This document shows positions 26,491-35,407 of a stretch of DNA of 52,775 nucleotides, one piece after another. The position numbers were made by a program, and so were the translations under genes. Every line of letters starts with the position of its first letter. Within the stretch, counting starts at the first letter, position 1. The notes under the pieces were generated by a model that made no database searches, was not told the DNA's origin, and saw nothing but the letters and a program-made list of their open reading frames with translations. Source of the DNA: Luteimicrobium subarcticum (GTDB lineage Bacteria > Actinomycetota > Actinomycetes > Actinomycetales > Cellulomonadaceae); NCBI RefSeq assembly GCF_002798015.1, contig NZ_PGTZ01000002.1, positions 1 to 52,775 of the forward strand, written 5' to 3'.

Positions 26491-27624
26491 TCAGTCGGAG
26501 GGGGCGTGCAGGACGGTCCCGGGCCGGATGAGGTCGGGGTCGGCGCCGATCGACGTCCGGTTGGCCGCGTACCAGCGCGGCCACGCGCGGGCGACGTCCG
26601 CAGGGGTCGCGTCGCCCGGGAGGTGTCGGGCGGCGATGTCCCACAGGGTGTCGCCGCGGAGCACCACGACCTGCCCGGCGGTGCTGCGGGACGCGCGCGG
26701 CGCGTCCGGGCGGTCGGCCGGCGGCGACGATGACGCCGTCGCCGTCGGCCCGGTGACGCTTCCGGTCACGCTTCCGGTCAGGTCTTCGGTGGGGGAGCCC
26801 GCCGGTGCGGCCGCCGGAACGCTCGCCGGCCTCGCTGTGGGTACGGCTGTCGGCGCGGCTGTCGGGGTGCCGGTCTGGTCGTCGCTCGGGCCGGCCACCG
26901 TGCGGTGCCACCCGAGGTCCAGCGGGCCGGGAGCGGCGTCGTCGACCGCGGCCCCGGACCGGTCGCCGTGGAGCCCGGCGTCAGCCGCGACGGTGCTCGC
27001 GACGCCGACGACGTGAGTCGTGCCCGGAGTGTGGAGCGGGGCTGCGCCGGCTCCGGACATCGCGAGGCTCGCCGCGACACCGGCGCCGACACCGATGCCG
27101 AGCCCGCGGTGCACGATCCTGCGGACGAGCACGGGCCCGTGGTCCGCCGCCGCGCGGACGAGCAGGCGGCGTGCGTGTCCCGTCCCACGCCCCCGTGACG
27201 CGGCACCGCCTCCGGGGTGGCCGGCCCTGACGTCCGGACCGGTCGAGCCCGGCTCCCCGACGGTGAGGGCGACGAGGCCGAGCAGGCCGTGAAGCGCGAG
27301 ACGGAGGGCGGCGAGAGCGCCCGCGGCGACGACGACGAGCTCGACGGTGCCGTCGACCCCGAGGAGGTCGAGGGCACCGGCGAGCCCGGCCCGGCCGGCT
27401 CCGGTGTCGACGAGCCGTGCCGCGGCGGTCGTCAGCCCGGCGGCTGCAGCGCCGGCGAGCAGCGTGAGCACGGAGAGCGTCCCACGGGCCCTCGACCGGG
27501 CCCTCGCACGGCCCTTCGACCGGGCCTCGCTCCGGAGTCCCTGCCCGGCGTCGGTCCGGGACTCCGGGCGTGCGGTGCTGCCGACGTGGTGCGGTGCGTC
27601 GTGCGTCGGGTCGTGCCTGCTCAT
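26491..27624 (-). CDS. Membrane protein with C-terminal LysM domain
   Basis: About 377 residues from the ATG at 27622-27624, chosen because a GGGGGG run lies a good distance before it; an ATG two codons and a TTG seven codons earlier are also in frame. Hydrophobic segments at roughly 50-70, 85-110 and 180-200 suggest a membrane anchor, separated by basic Gly/Arg-rich stretches. A Thr/Ala/Pro-rich linker follows. The end reads VVVLRGDTLWDIAARHLPGD, WPRWYAANRTSIGADPDLIR and PGTVLHAP, a LysM domain that would bind peptidoglycan. A cell-wall role is inferred. It is divergent from the gene at 27799. Confidence 0.75.
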   Translation of the reverse strand: MSRHDPTHDAPHHVGSTARPESRTDAGQGLRSEARSKGRARARSRARGTLSVLTLLAGAAAAGLTTAAARLVDTGAGRAGLAGALDLLGVDGTVELVVVAAGALAALRLALHGLLGLVALTVGEPGSTGPDVRAGHPGGGAASRGRGTGHARRLLVRAAADHGPVLVRRIVHRGLGIGVGAGVAASLAMSGAGAAPLHTPGTTHVVGVASTVAADAGLHGDRSGAAVDDAAPGPLDLGWHRTVAGPSDDQTGTPTAAPTAVPTARPASVPAAAPAGSPTEDLTGSVTGSVTGPTATASSSPPADRPDAPRASRSTAGQVVVLRGDTLWDIAARHLPGDATPADVARAWPRWYAANRTSIGADPDLIRPGTVLHAPSD

Positions 27625-27694
27625 CGCCATCCCCCCGGTGGACAAGCGCTTCGTCGCGCCTTTGATCGTGTTTGATGTCGTTTGACGTCACACG

Positions 27695-27711
27695 ACGTTG
27701 TTGGACAACGT
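27695..27711. promoter_or_regulatory. Perfect 7-7 inverted repeat in a divergent promoter region
   Basis: ACGTTGT-TGG-ACAACGT lies in an AT-richer 175-base gap between the divergent LysM gene and the gene at 27799. Just left of it are three spaced TTTGAtc/gtc stretches (27660-27685). The symmetry and location suggest an operator for a dimeric regulator. Which regulator binds is unknown. Confidence 0.5.
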
Positions 27712-27798
27712 AGGGGAGAGATCGGACCAGTGCCAAGGGAACGACCGATATGTGGACAGAACGTCGCGCGCAGCGCCACGATCCGGCAGCCTGTCCCG

Positions 27799-28320
27799 AT
27801 GCGATGGGACGCGCTCTTCGACGACATGGAAGCGCAGCTCGCCGCCCATTCCCGCGCCGAGCGGGAAGCCCGCGCGGACGACCTGACGCGCGCCGAGCAG
27901 GCAGGCGTCAGCCTCGCCGACCGCATCCGTGCCGCCCGCGGTGAGATCGTGCTGGTCCTCGTGGACGGCTCGCGCCAGCGCGGCCACGTCGTCGGCGGCG
28001 CGGACGAGTGGGTCGACCTCGCGGACGGGCCGCGTCGCGCGCTCGTCCCGGTCGCCGCGGTCGCCTGGGTCGAGCGCACCCCGCACGCCGCGACCGCGGG
28101 GTCGGCCGTCGAGCGTCGGCTCGGGCTCGGTCACGCCCTCCGTGCGCTCGCGCGGGACCGGGTCCGCGTCAGCGTCCGGACGGCGGCCGGCGCGCCCGTC
28201 GGGCGCGTGGCCCGCGTCGGTCGGGACCACCTCGACCTCGACGCCGGCGCGGAGCGGCCCGGGGACCTGGGGACGACGATCCCCTTCGCGCGGATCCTCT
28301 GCGTGAGCGAGGTGCTCTGA
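27799..28320 (+). CDS. Conserved actinobacterial protein of unknown function
   Basis: About 173 residues from ATG 27799. The frame is open further left, but MRWDALFDDMEAQLAAHSRA is the usual start of this family. A helical N terminus is followed by two beta-rich, Sm-like segments: VLVLVDGSRQRGHVVGGADE, WVDLADGPRRALVPVAAVAW, then a middle LGLGHALRALARDRVRVSVR and VGRVARVGRDHLDLDAGAE. The repeated G.v..vg.d...l strand pattern suggests an RNA- or protein-binding barrel, but no activity is known. It converges on the small HTH gene, with three bases between the stop codons. Confidence 0.7.
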   Translation: MRWDALFDDMEAQLAAHSRAEREARADDLTRAEQAGVSLADRIRAARGEIVLVLVDGSRQRGHVVGGADEWVDLADGPRRALVPVAAVAWVERTPHAATAGSAVERRLGLGHALRALARDRVRVSVRTAAGAPVGRVARVGRDHLDLDAGAERPGDLGTTIPFARILCVSEVL

Positions 28321-28323
28321 GTG

Positions 28324-28533
28324 CTACAGGCTTCCGTCCACGACACGCGCCCGGGTCTGCTCGTACATGCGGGCGATGTAGTCCTCGAGCACGCTCGCCT
28401 CGACCCGCCACTGGCCCCGGCCACCCACCTGGATCGCCGGGAGGTCGCCGGAGCGGACCAGCGAGTACGCCTGCGACGTGGAGATGTTCAGGATCTCCGT
28501 GACGTCCGCGAGCGTGAGGAACCGTGGGGCCAT
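28324..28533 (-). CDS. Small excisionase-like helix-turn-helix protein
   Basis: About 69 residues from the ATG at 28531-28533 (APRFLTLADVTEILNISTSQ). The rest reads AYSLVRSGDLPAIQVGGRGQ and WRVEASVLEDYIARMYEQTR, a MerR/excisionase-type HTH_17 domain with a wing, close in type to BldC-like and AlpA-like proteins. It would bind DNA as head-to-tail oligomers. Upstream frame to 28593 adds no family sequence. It is divergent from the SAF-domain gene by about 125 bases, so it may regulate it; that is inference. Confidence 0.85.
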   Translation of the reverse strand: MAPRFLTLADVTEILNISTSQAYSLVRSGDLPAIQVGGRGQWRVEASVLEDYIARMYEQTRARVVDGSL

Positions 28534-28658
28534 GCGCCGAGTGTGCCACGCGCACCGGCCACCGCTCGCGCCGTCCACAGCCCTGCCCTGCACCGCCTCG
28601 CCGTCCCCTGCGACCGCCGCCCGGCGGTCGTCGCCCGCACCCGCTCGGAGGCCCGCCG

Positions 28659-29369
28659 ATGACGTCGCTCCACGACCCGCTACCCGCTCCCGTCGCCGCC
28701 CGCCTGCGCCGGCCGTCGTGGCGTGACCCCCGGCTGCTCGTCGGGCTCGTGCTCGTCGCCGGGTCGGTCGCCGCAGGAGCCGCCGTCGTCTCGGCCGCGC
28801 GCACCACCACGCCCGCGTACGTCGCCGCGCACGACCTCGTCCCGGGTGACGTGGTCGCGCAGGCCGACCTGCGCGTCCTCGACGTGAACCTCGGCAGCGC
28901 GGGCGACCGCTACCTGCGCCCTGCGGCAGCCCCGGCCGAGGGCCAGGTGGTCGTCGCCGTCGTGCGTCAGGGGGAGCTCGTGCCCCGCGAGGCGCTCGGC
29001 GCCGCCGGCGACGTCGACCTGCGCGCCGTCCCCGTGCCCGTCGACGGAGCGCTGTCCGACCGGGTACGTGTCGGTGCGACCGTCGACCTGTGGTTCGTCC
29101 CCGACGGGACGCGCAGCGCGGTCGGCGGGACCGAAGACTCCGCCGACTCCGACTCCGACTCCGACTCGGGCTCCGGGACCGCCGCCTCCTCCGACCGGCC
29201 GCGACGCGTCGCGAAGGACGCCCTGGTCCAGCAGGTCGACGACGGCGGCGGGATCGTCGTCGGAGGCACGACGACGGTCCAGGTGCTGGTGCCGCAGGGC
29301 GCGCTGCCGGCCGTCCTGGCGGCGCTCCAGGCCGACGGGGACGTCACGCTCGTCCCGGCGACATCATGA
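28659..29369 (+). CDS. SAF-domain membrane protein (CpaB/RcpC-like)
   Basis: About 236 residues from ATG 28659, preceded by GGAGG. A basic start and one membrane segment at about 25-48 (LLVGLVLVAGSVAAGAAVVS) are followed by an SAF domain (YVAAHDLVPGDVVAQADLRV, EGQVVVAVVRQGELVPREAL). A second half has RVRVGATVDLWFVPDG, an unusual acidic-serine linker (about 165-175: DSDSDSDSGSG), and TTTVQVLVPQGALPAVLAAL. CpaB-like proteins take part in Tad pilus assembly, but here no other pilus genes are nearby. The stop overlaps the next start (ATGA). Confidence 0.85.
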   Translation: MTSLHDPLPAPVAARLRRPSWRDPRLLVGLVLVAGSVAAGAAVVSAARTTTPAYVAAHDLVPGDVVAQADLRVLDVNLGSAGDRYLRPAAAPAEGQVVVAVVRQGELVPREALGAAGDVDLRAVPVPVDGALSDRVRVGATVDLWFVPDGTRSAVGGTEDSADSDSDSDSGSGTAASSDRPRRVAKDALVQQVDDGGGIVVGGTTTVQVLVPQGALPAVLAALQADGDVTLVPATS

Positions 29370-30706
29370 CGGGGGAGCCCACGGCCGTCCTGTGCGCGGT
29401 GCGGGGCGCGGACGAGGCGGCTGTCGCGACCGCCCTCGGGACCGGACGGGGCACGCGGCTCGCCCGGCGCTGCGCCGACCTGCCGGAGCTGCTCGGGGCG
29501 GCGGGTGCCGGCCTCGGCGCTGTCGCCGTCGTGTCCGGCGACCTCTCAGGGCTCGACCGGGACGCGGTCGCCGCACTCCGGACCGTGGGCGTCCGTGTCG
29601 TCGTGCTCGTCGACCCGGGCCTGCCCGGTGAGGAGGAGCGGCTGCACGCGCTCGGCGTCGACCGGTGCGTGCCGCGTGGTGACGTGACCCGTCTGTCCGA
29701 CGTGGTGCACGACGTCGCGCAAGGGCCGCAGCGTGCCCTGCCCGTCGCACCTCCCGCGCCCGTCGTCGCACGCCCCCGGGGTGCCGTCGTCGCCGTGTGG
29801 GGACCGCACGGCGCGCCGGGGCGCACCACCGTGGCCGTGAACCTCGCCGCGGAGCTCGCCGGCGTGGGGGCCCGGTCACGGCGACAGGCCGGTGGCCGCG
29901 GCACGGAGGCCCTCGTCGTCGACGCCGACACCTACGGCGGCAGCGTCGCGCAGGTCCTCGGGCTCCTGGACGAGTCCGCCGGGCTCGCCGCGGCGGCCCG
30001 CGCCGCGTCGCAGGGCGTCCTCGACGAGGTGTCGCTCGCGGGCACGTGCCCGTACGTGGCACCCGGCCTGCGCGTGCTGACCGGCATCACGCGGGCCGCG
30101 CGGTGGCCGGAGGTCTCGGCCGTGGCGCTCGACGTCGTGTGGGAGAAGGCGCGCGGCGTCGCGGACGTCACCGTGGTCGACTGCGGCTTCGCGCTCGAGA
30201 GCGACGAGCTGCTCACCTACGACACGCGGGCACCGCAGCGCAACGGCGCCACCCTGTCGGCGCTCGCGGCCGCGGACGTCGTCGTGGTGGTGGGCGCGGC
30301 CGACCCGGTGGGCGTGCAGCGGCTCGTCCGGGGGATCGGCGACATGCAGGCCCTGGTGACCGTGCCGCTGGTCGTCGTCGTCAACCGGGTGCGCGCGTCC
30401 GTCTGCGGACCCCGCCCGGCGCAGGCCGTGCGCGAGGTGCTCGCGCGGTACGCCGGCGTCACCGACGCGCACGTCGTCCCGGACGACCCGGCCGCGTGCG
30501 ACCGCGCGCTCCTGGCGGGCAAGGCGCACGCCGAGCACGTGCCGGGCTCGGCGTGCCGGTCCGCGCTCGCGGACCTCGCGGTCCGGGTCACCGGGACGCT
30601 CGGCTCCGTGCGGGCCGACCGGGTCGACCGGTCGGCGGCTCCTGCGACGGGGTGGGCGCCCGGGCAGGGCTCGCCGGGCGCGCCGATGATGGTGCCGGGT
30701 CGCTGA
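29366..30706 (+). CDS. CpaE-like / septum-site MinD-type ATPase
   Basis: The 447-residue protein starts at ATG 29366, overlapping the SAF gene. The first 120 residues are a receiver-like domain without a phospho-site pattern. The ATPase domain has a variant P-loop GPHGAPGRTTVAVNLAAELA (146-165), a Walker A' with ALVVDADTYGGSVAQVLGLL, VADVTVVDCGFALESDELLT and VVVGAADPVGVQRLVRGIG. The usual MinD-type KGGxGKT is GPHGAPGRTT, as in many actinobacterial CpaE-like proteins. It probably positions the SAF partner at the membrane or pole; the function is inferred from the pairing. Confidence 0.85.
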   Translation: MTGEPTAVLCAVRGADEAAVATALGTGRGTRLARRCADLPELLGAAGAGLGAVAVVSGDLSGLDRDAVAALRTVGVRVVVLVDPGLPGEEERLHALGVDRCVPRGDVTRLSDVVHDVAQGPQRALPVAPPAPVVARPRGAVVAVWGPHGAPGRTTVAVNLAAELAGVGARSRRQAGGRGTEALVVDADTYGGSVAQVLGLLDESAGLAAAARAASQGVLDEVSLAGTCPYVAPGLRVLTGITRAARWPEVSAVALDVVWEKARGVADVTVVDCGFALESDELLTYDTRAPQRNGATLSALAAADVVVVVGAADPVGVQRLVRGIGDMQALVTVPLVVVVNRVRASVCGPRPAQAVREVLARYAGVTDAHVVPDDPAACDRALLAGKAHAEHVPGSACRSALADLAVRVTGTLGSVRADRVDRSAAPATGWAPGQGSPGAPMMVPGR

Positions 30707-30723
30707 CGGGCCACACTGAGGGC

Positions 30724-31227
30724 ATGCGACTCTACGTGCCCGCGACCAGCGACGACCTCGACGCGGTGCAGGTGACCGCGCACCGCGCCACCTGGGCCGT
30801 GGGCCCGCGCGGCGCGCACGCCGTGACGTCGGCGCTGACGGTGTCCCTGCCCGACGAGGACGACGAGGGTGTCGAGTACGCGGCGTGGCTCGCTGCCGTC
30901 GACGACTCGCTCGGTCTGGTGCTGGGAGGTCAGGTCGCGCCGCTGCGCGTCGTGATCACGGTCGAGGTGCCGGACGACGCCGTCGGGCGTTCCGACGCCC
31001 AGGAGGACGTCGCCGAGAGCGCGGTCGACGTGCAGGGCGCCGTGGACGCGCAGGTCGTGTGCGTGCACGTGGACGAGCCGGAGGCCGCGGCCGACGTGCT
31101 GGCCGTGGGCTCGGTCGCGGAGGCGGACCTCGACGAGGCGCTCCAGGCCGTCGTGGACCGCGACCTGCTCTGGTACGACTGGTCGGAGGTCCGGAGGATC
31201 CCGACGGGCGACCGCGACGAGGACTGA
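30724..31227 (+). CDS. DUF6912-family protein
   Basis: The 167-residue protein starts at ATG 30724 (MRLYVPATSDDLDAV), 17 bases after the CpaE-like gene, so it is likely co-transcribed. It is very acidic and contains RATWAVGPRGAHAVTSALTV, DDEGVEYAAWLAAVDDSLGL and RVVITVEVPDDAVG, ending EALQAVVDRDLLWYDWSEVR, the typical DUF6912 tail. The function of the family is not known. The stop is followed, 43 bases on, by the converging hisN gene. Confidence 0.8.
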   Translation: MRLYVPATSDDLDAVQVTAHRATWAVGPRGAHAVTSALTVSLPDEDDEGVEYAAWLAAVDDSLGLVLGGQVAPLRVVITVEVPDDAVGRSDAQEDVAESAVDVQGAVDAQVVCVHVDEPEAAADVLAVGSVAEADLDEALQAVVDRDLLWYDWSEVRRIPTGDRDED

Positions 31228-31270
31228 CCGCCGGACCGGTCCTGGACCGACCCCGGTACCGGCTGCCGGG

Positions 31271-32056
31271 TCAGGCGTCCCCGAGGCGGTCCAGCACGGC
31301 GTCGTGCAGCAGGCCGTTGGACGCGACCGCGTTGCCGCTGAACGGCCCGTCGGCGCCGTCGAGCCCGGTGAACCGGCCGCCGGCCTCGGTCACGATCGGC
31401 ACGAGCGCCGCCATGTCGTACAGCTCGAGGTCGGGCTCGGCGGCGACGTCGACGGCGCCCTCCGCCACGAGCATGTAGGACCAGAAGTCGCCGAAGCCAC
31501 GCGTGCGCCACACGGACCGGTGCAGGTCGAGCATCGCGTCGAGCCGGCCGCGCTCCTCCCACCCGGTGAGGCTCGAGTACGCGAACGACGCGTCCTGGAG
31601 GCGTGAGACACCGGAGACCTGGAGCCGGGTCGCGGCGGACAGCGACTTGCCCGTCCACGCGCCCGACCCCTTGGCGGCCCACCAGCGGCGCCCGAGCGCG
31701 GGCGCGGACACGAGCCCGGCCACCACCTCGTCGCCGTCGAGCAGGCCGATGAGCGTCGCCCACACGGGCACGCCGCGGACGAAGTTCTTGGTGCCGTCGA
31801 TCGGGTCGAGCACCCAGCGGCGGGGCGACGACCCGGTCGCGCCGAACTCCTCGCCCAGCACGGCGTCACGCGTGCGCGCCCGCTCGAGCGTCGACCGGAT
31901 CATCCGCTCGGCGTCCCGGTCGGCGTCCGACACGGGCGTGTGGTCCGGCTTGGTCTCGACGCGCAGGTCCTGGGCCTTGAACCGGGACATGGTGTGCTGG
32001 TCCACCTGGTCCGCGATCACGTGCGCCAGCCGCAGGTCGTCGTCGTAGCGGGTCAT
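31271..32056 (-). CDS. hisN: Histidinol-phosphatase, inositol-monophosphatase family
   Basis: About 261 residues from the ATG at 32054-32056; a GTG three codons earlier is possible. The IMPase metal site is visible: GEEFG (E69/E70), WVLDPIDGTKNFVRGVPVWA (D84, D87, T89), and the third Asp in LELYDMAALVPIVTEAGGRF. The sequence follows the actinobacterial HisN group, which dephosphorylates histidinol phosphate in histidine synthesis; inositol-phosphate activity cannot be excluded from sequence. It is the last gene of the minus-strand run aroA-rsgA-hisN, 36 bases after rsgA. Confidence 0.85.
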   Translation of the reverse strand: MTRYDDDLRLAHVIADQVDQHTMSRFKAQDLRVETKPDHTPVSDADRDAERMIRSTLERARTRDAVLGEEFGATGSSPRRWVLDPIDGTKNFVRGVPVWATLIGLLDGDEVVAGLVSAPALGRRWWAAKGSGAWTGKSLSAATRLQVSGVSRLQDASFAYSSLTGWEERGRLDAMLDLHRSVWRTRGFGDFWSYMLVAEGAVDVAAEPDLELYDMAALVPIVTEAGGRFTGLDGADGPFSGNAVASNGLLHDAVLDRLGDA

Positions 32057-32092
32057 GTCCGTCACCGTAGTGGACGGCGGCGCCCGGGCGGC

Positions 32093-33139
32093 TCAGTCGC
32101 GGTCGGACACGCTGCGGGCGGCGACGAGACGCCGGAACGAGTCGAGGCGCAGGTGGCGCACGTCGCGCACCGCGGCGTCGTCGGACTCGTCAGCCCACTC
32201 GTCGAGCGCGCAGTCGGGCGCGTCGGCGAGGTGGGTGCAGCCGCGCGGGCAGCGCTCGGCGGCGACCTCGTCGAGGTCGTCGAAGCCGCGCAGCACGTCC
32301 GCGACCTGGACGTGCGCGAGGCCGAACGACCGGATGCCGGGCGTGTCGACGACCCACCCGGCCCCCGCGTCGCCCGGCAGGCGCAGCGCCACCGCGGACG
32401 TCGACGTGTGGCGGCCGCGGCCGGTGACGTCGTTCACGTGGCCGGTCGCGCGGCCGGCGTCGGGCACGAGGGCGTTGACGAGGGTGGACTTGCCGACGCC
32501 CGAGTGGCCGAGGAGCACGGACGTGCGCCCGGCGAGCTCGGCACGGACCGCGTCGAGCCCGACGATCTCGCGGTCGGCGGTCCGGTGCGTCACGACGACG
32601 CGTGCCCCGATCGGCTCGTACAGCCCACGCAGCTCGTCGGGGCTCGCGAGGTCGGCCTTGGTGAGGCAGAGCAGGACGTCCATCCCGGCGTCGTAGGCCG
32701 CGACGACCGCACGGTCGATGAGGCCGGTCCGCGGCTCCGGGTTCGCCAGCGCGGTCACGATCACGAGCTGGTCGGCGTTCGCGACGACGATCCGCTCGTA
32801 GGGGTCGGTGTCGTCGGCGGTGCGCCGCAGCACCGTGGCGCGCTCGCCGATGCGGACGATCCGCGCGAGCGTGTCCTTCTCGCCGGAGGCGTCGCCGACG
32901 ACGTCCACCCGGTCGCCGCACACCACCCGGTCGCGGCTCAGCTCGCGCGCCTTCATGGCGAGGACGACGCGCTCGTCGGGCCCGTCCTCGTCGACGAGCA
33001 GCGTGTACCGGCCGCGGTCGACGCCCGTGACCATGCCGGTCACCGCGTGCTCGTGCGCGGGGCGCTGCTTGGTGCGCGGGCGGGTGCCGCGGCGCGAGGG
33101 CCGCGAGCGGAAGTCGGACTCGTCCGGGAGGCGGCTCAC
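32093..33139 (-). CDS. rsgA: RsgA, ribosome small-subunit GTPase
   Basis: The 348-residue protein starts at the GTG overlapping the aroA stop (GTGA). The open frame continues far upstream, but that part is antisense/shadow of aroA. An OB-fold at about 30-95 has [20 protein letters not shown]. The circularly permuted GTPase domain has the G4 motif LCLTKADL, then G1 [14 protein letters not shown], and G3 [10 protein letters not shown]. The C-terminal zinc knuckle reads [14 protein letters not shown] with a helical tail. It checks late 30S subunit assembly. Coupling to aroA is common in actinobacteria. Confidence 0.95.
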   Translation of the reverse strand: MSRLPDESDFRSRPSRRGTRPRTKQRPAHEHAVTGMVTGVDRGRYTLLVDEDGPDERVVLAMKARELSRDRVVCGDRVDVVGDASGEKDTLARIVRIGERATVLRRTADDTDPYERIVVANADQLVIVTALANPEPRTGLIDRAVVAAYDAGMDVLLCLTKADLASPDELRGLYEPIGARVVVTHRTADREIVGLDAVRAELAGRTSVLLGHSGVGKSTLVNALVPDAGRATGHVNDVTGRGRHTSTSAVALRLPGDAGAGWVVDTPGIRSFGLAHVQVADVLRGFDDLDEVAAERCPRGCTHLADAPDCALDEWADESDDAAVRDVRHLRLDSFRRLVAARSVSDRD

Positions 33140-34560
33140 GCGCCCGCGCCCCCGGCGCCCTGCGGCCCGGCCCCCAGCATCGCCGTCCACATGTCCGTGA
33201 AGCCGGGGAGGGTCTTGGCGGTCGTCCCGACGTTCTCCACCGCGACGCCGGGCACGCGCAGGCCGACGAGCGCCCCGGACGTCGCCATGCGGTGGTCGTG
33301 GTACGTGCGGAAGGTCGTGCCGTGCAGGGCGCCGGGCGTGATGACGAGCCCGTCGCGCGTCTCCTCGCAGCGCGCGCCGAGACGCGTCAGCTCGCTCGCG
33401 AGGGCGGCGAGCCGGTCGGTCTCGTGCCAGCGCAGGTGCGCGATGCCGCGCAGGCGGCTGGGGGAGTCGGCCAGCGCGGCGAGCGCCGCGATCGTCGGTG
33501 CGAGCTCGCCCGCGGGGGTGAGGTCGAGGTCGATGCCGCGGACGGTCCCGTCGCCGGTCACGGCGAGCACGCCGTCCGACAGCGTGGCGTGGCCGCCCAT
33601 GCGCTCGAGGATCTCGGGGACGAGCGCGCCCGGCTGGGTGGTCGCGGTCGGCCACCCGGGGACGCGGACCGTGCCGCCCGCGACGAGCGCCGCGGCGAGG
33701 AACGGCGCGGCGTTCGAGAGGTCGGGCTCGACGACGAGGTCGCGCGCCTCGATGCGGCCGGGGGCGACCTCCCAGATGCCGGGGCGGCTGTCGTCGACGG
33801 CCACGCCCGCGGCCCGCAGCACGCGGACCGTCATGTCGATGTGCGGGAGGCTGGGGAGGGTCGGTCCGACGTGGCGCAGACGCAGGCCCTGGTCGAACCG
33901 CGCGGCGGCGAGCAGCAGCCCGGAGACGAACTGGCTCGACCCCGACGCGTCGACGTCGACCGCACCGCCGCGGACGGCACCGTGGCCGTGCACCGTGAAG
34001 GGCAGCGTGCCGCGCCCGCCGTCGTCGATGCGGACGCCCAGGCCGCGCAGCGCGTCGAGCACGGGTCGCATGGGTCGCACGCGCGCGCCCTCGTCGCCGT
34101 CGAACCGGACGGGGCCGTCGGCGAGCGCCGCAACCGCGGGCAGGAAGCGCATGACGGTGCCCGCGAGCCCGCAGTCGACCTCGGTGTCGCCCCGCAGCGG
34201 CCCCGGGGTGATCTCGAGGCGGGCGGGGTCGTCCGTCCCGTCGGAGCGCTCGCCGACCCGGACGTCGACGCCGAGCGCCCGCAGGGCCTGCGCCATGAGG
34301 TCGGTGTCGCGGCTCCGCAGCGCGCCGTCGAGGACGCTCGGGCCGTCGGCGAGGGCGGCGAGGACGAGCAGGCGGTTCGTGAGGGACTTCGAGCCGGGGA
34401 CCACGACGCTCGCGTCGAGCGGTCCTGCTGCCACCGGCGCGTCCCAGGCGCGGACGTCGTCCGTCCGGGTGGTCAGGCCGGCACTCTGGGCACTCCCGGC
34501 CCGGGCGGGGGTCTCGGCGTGCTCCGAGGTCGGGTCGGGGAGGGTCGGCTGCGTGCTCAT
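33136..34560 (-). CDS. aroA: 5-enolpyruvylshikimate-3-phosphate synthase
   Basis: The 474-residue protein has an extra disordered N-terminal 45 residues, then the EPSP synthase fold: [20 protein letters not shown], the glycine-rich [60 protein letters not shown] and [20 protein letters not shown], ending [20 protein letters not shown]. It joins phosphoenolpyruvate to shikimate 3-phosphate in aromatic amino-acid synthesis. It is first in the aroA-rsgA-hisN run. The ATG at 34558-34560 follows a good intergenic gap. Confidence 0.96.
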   Translation of the reverse strand: MSTQPTLPDPTSEHAETPARAGSAQSAGLTTRTDDVRAWDAPVAAGPLDASVVVPGSKSLTNRLLVLAALADGPSVLDGALRSRDTDLMAQALRALGVDVRVGERSDGTDDPARLEITPGPLRGDTEVDCGLAGTVMRFLPAVAALADGPVRFDGDEGARVRPMRPVLDALRGLGVRIDDGGRGTLPFTVHGHGAVRGGAVDVDASGSSQFVSGLLLAAARFDQGLRLRHVGPTLPSLPHIDMTVRVLRAAGVAVDDSRPGIWEVAPGRIEARDLVVEPDLSNAAPFLAAALVAGGTVRVPGWPTATTQPGALVPEILERMGGHATLSDGVLAVTGDGTVRGIDLDLTPAGELAPTIAALAALADSPSRLRGIAHLRWHETDRLAALASELTRLGARCEETRDGLVITPGALHGTTFRTYHDHRMATSGALVGLRVPGVAVENVGTTAKTLPGFTDMWTAMLGAGPQGAGGAGA

Positions 34561-34657
34561 CGTCCCAGGTTAGGCGAGCGCCCGGCCGGGCCGCCGTGAC
34601 GTCCATGGAGGACGTCCTGGGAGGCAGACGCCCGCGTTCTGCGTCCGCCTGGTGAGG

Positions 34658-35143
34658 TCATTCCGCGGTGGCCTCGGCGACCGCGTCGTGCACGGCGTGG
34701 CGGCGCACACGTGCGGACCGGACGCGCCAGACCACGCCGGGACGTCCCTCGGTGTCGGCGGCGGCGAGGAGCGCGGCGCCGAGCAGCCCGAGGTCGTGCA
34801 CGAACGGCTTGGCGCGGTCGCGGCGGGTCTCGGGCCGACCGGTGAACGGCTCGTCGGCGATCGCGAGGGGGGCCGTGAGCGCGGCGAGCAGGAGCGCCGC
34901 GCTGCGGGGCGACTTGTGGAACGCGAGCGCGAGGCCGGCGACGGCCGTGACCGCACCGTGCACCCGGACGGCGAGGGTGAGGTTCCGGCGCGACACGGGG
35001 GGCACCGACGGGACCCGCGCGGACAGCTTCTCGACGGTCGCCTCGGCGGCGACGACGTGCCGCGCGGGCCTCAGTGCGGCGTCGAGCCCGTCCAGGACGA
35101 ACGGTGCGGCGAGCAGCGGACGCGCGACGTGGCGCAGCAGCAT
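34658..35143 (-). CDS. DoxX-like membrane protein
   Basis: About 161 residues from the ATG at 35141-35143, preceded by GAGGAGG. The start [20 protein letters not shown] is typical of actinobacterial DoxX proteins. Further hydrophobic segments are [36 protein letters not shown] and [14 protein letters not shown], consistent with four membrane helices. DoxX proteins act in redox or thiol-stress membrane complexes in mycobacteria, which suits the neighbouring SigR system on the other strand. It points toward aroA and is divergent from sigR. Confidence 0.8.
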   Translation of the reverse strand: MLLRHVARPLLAAPFVLDGLDAALRPARHVVAAEATVEKLSARVPSVPPVSRRNLTLAVRVHGAVTAVAGLALAFHKSPRSAALLLAALTAPLAIADEPFTGRPETRRDRAKPFVHDLGLLGAALLAAADTEGRPGVVWRVRSARVRRHAVHDAVAEATAE

Positions 35144-35251
35144 GGGAAGCCTCCTCGGCAGGTCGACGTGCAGGTCCCAGCGTCGCGCACCCCGCGTCCC
35201 GGCGCCAGCGGCGGGGCCGTGTCCACCGCGAGCCTCCCCCCGGGCGGGTCC

Positions 35252-35279
35252 GGGAATGAACCGGTGGGGTCGCCGGGTT
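35252..35279 (+). promoter_or_regulatory. SigR-type promoter upstream of sigR
   Basis: GGGAAT at 35252-35257 and GTT at 35277-35279, with 19 bases between GGAAT and GTT, fit the SigR/SigH consensus GGAAT-N18/19-GTT. It lies about 130 bases before the sigR ATG, consistent with the known autoregulation of SigR in Streptomyces and SigH in Mycobacterium. Identified by eye; no start-site data. Confidence 0.7.
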
Positions 35280-35407
35280 CCATCCACGTGACATGCACCG
35301 TGCTCGACAGCGCCCGCCCGACGACCGGCCCGGCGCTCACCGTCGACCTGTCGGGCCCGGCCCGGCACGGGCGCGTCGGCGACGCCCTCGGACTACGCTC
35401 GGGCGTG

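Noticed and set aside
33140-34606. N-terminal extension of rsgA on the minus strand
   Set aside because: Arg/Pro-rich shadow of aroA. The GTG at 33139, coupled to the aroA stop, fits normal RsgA length.
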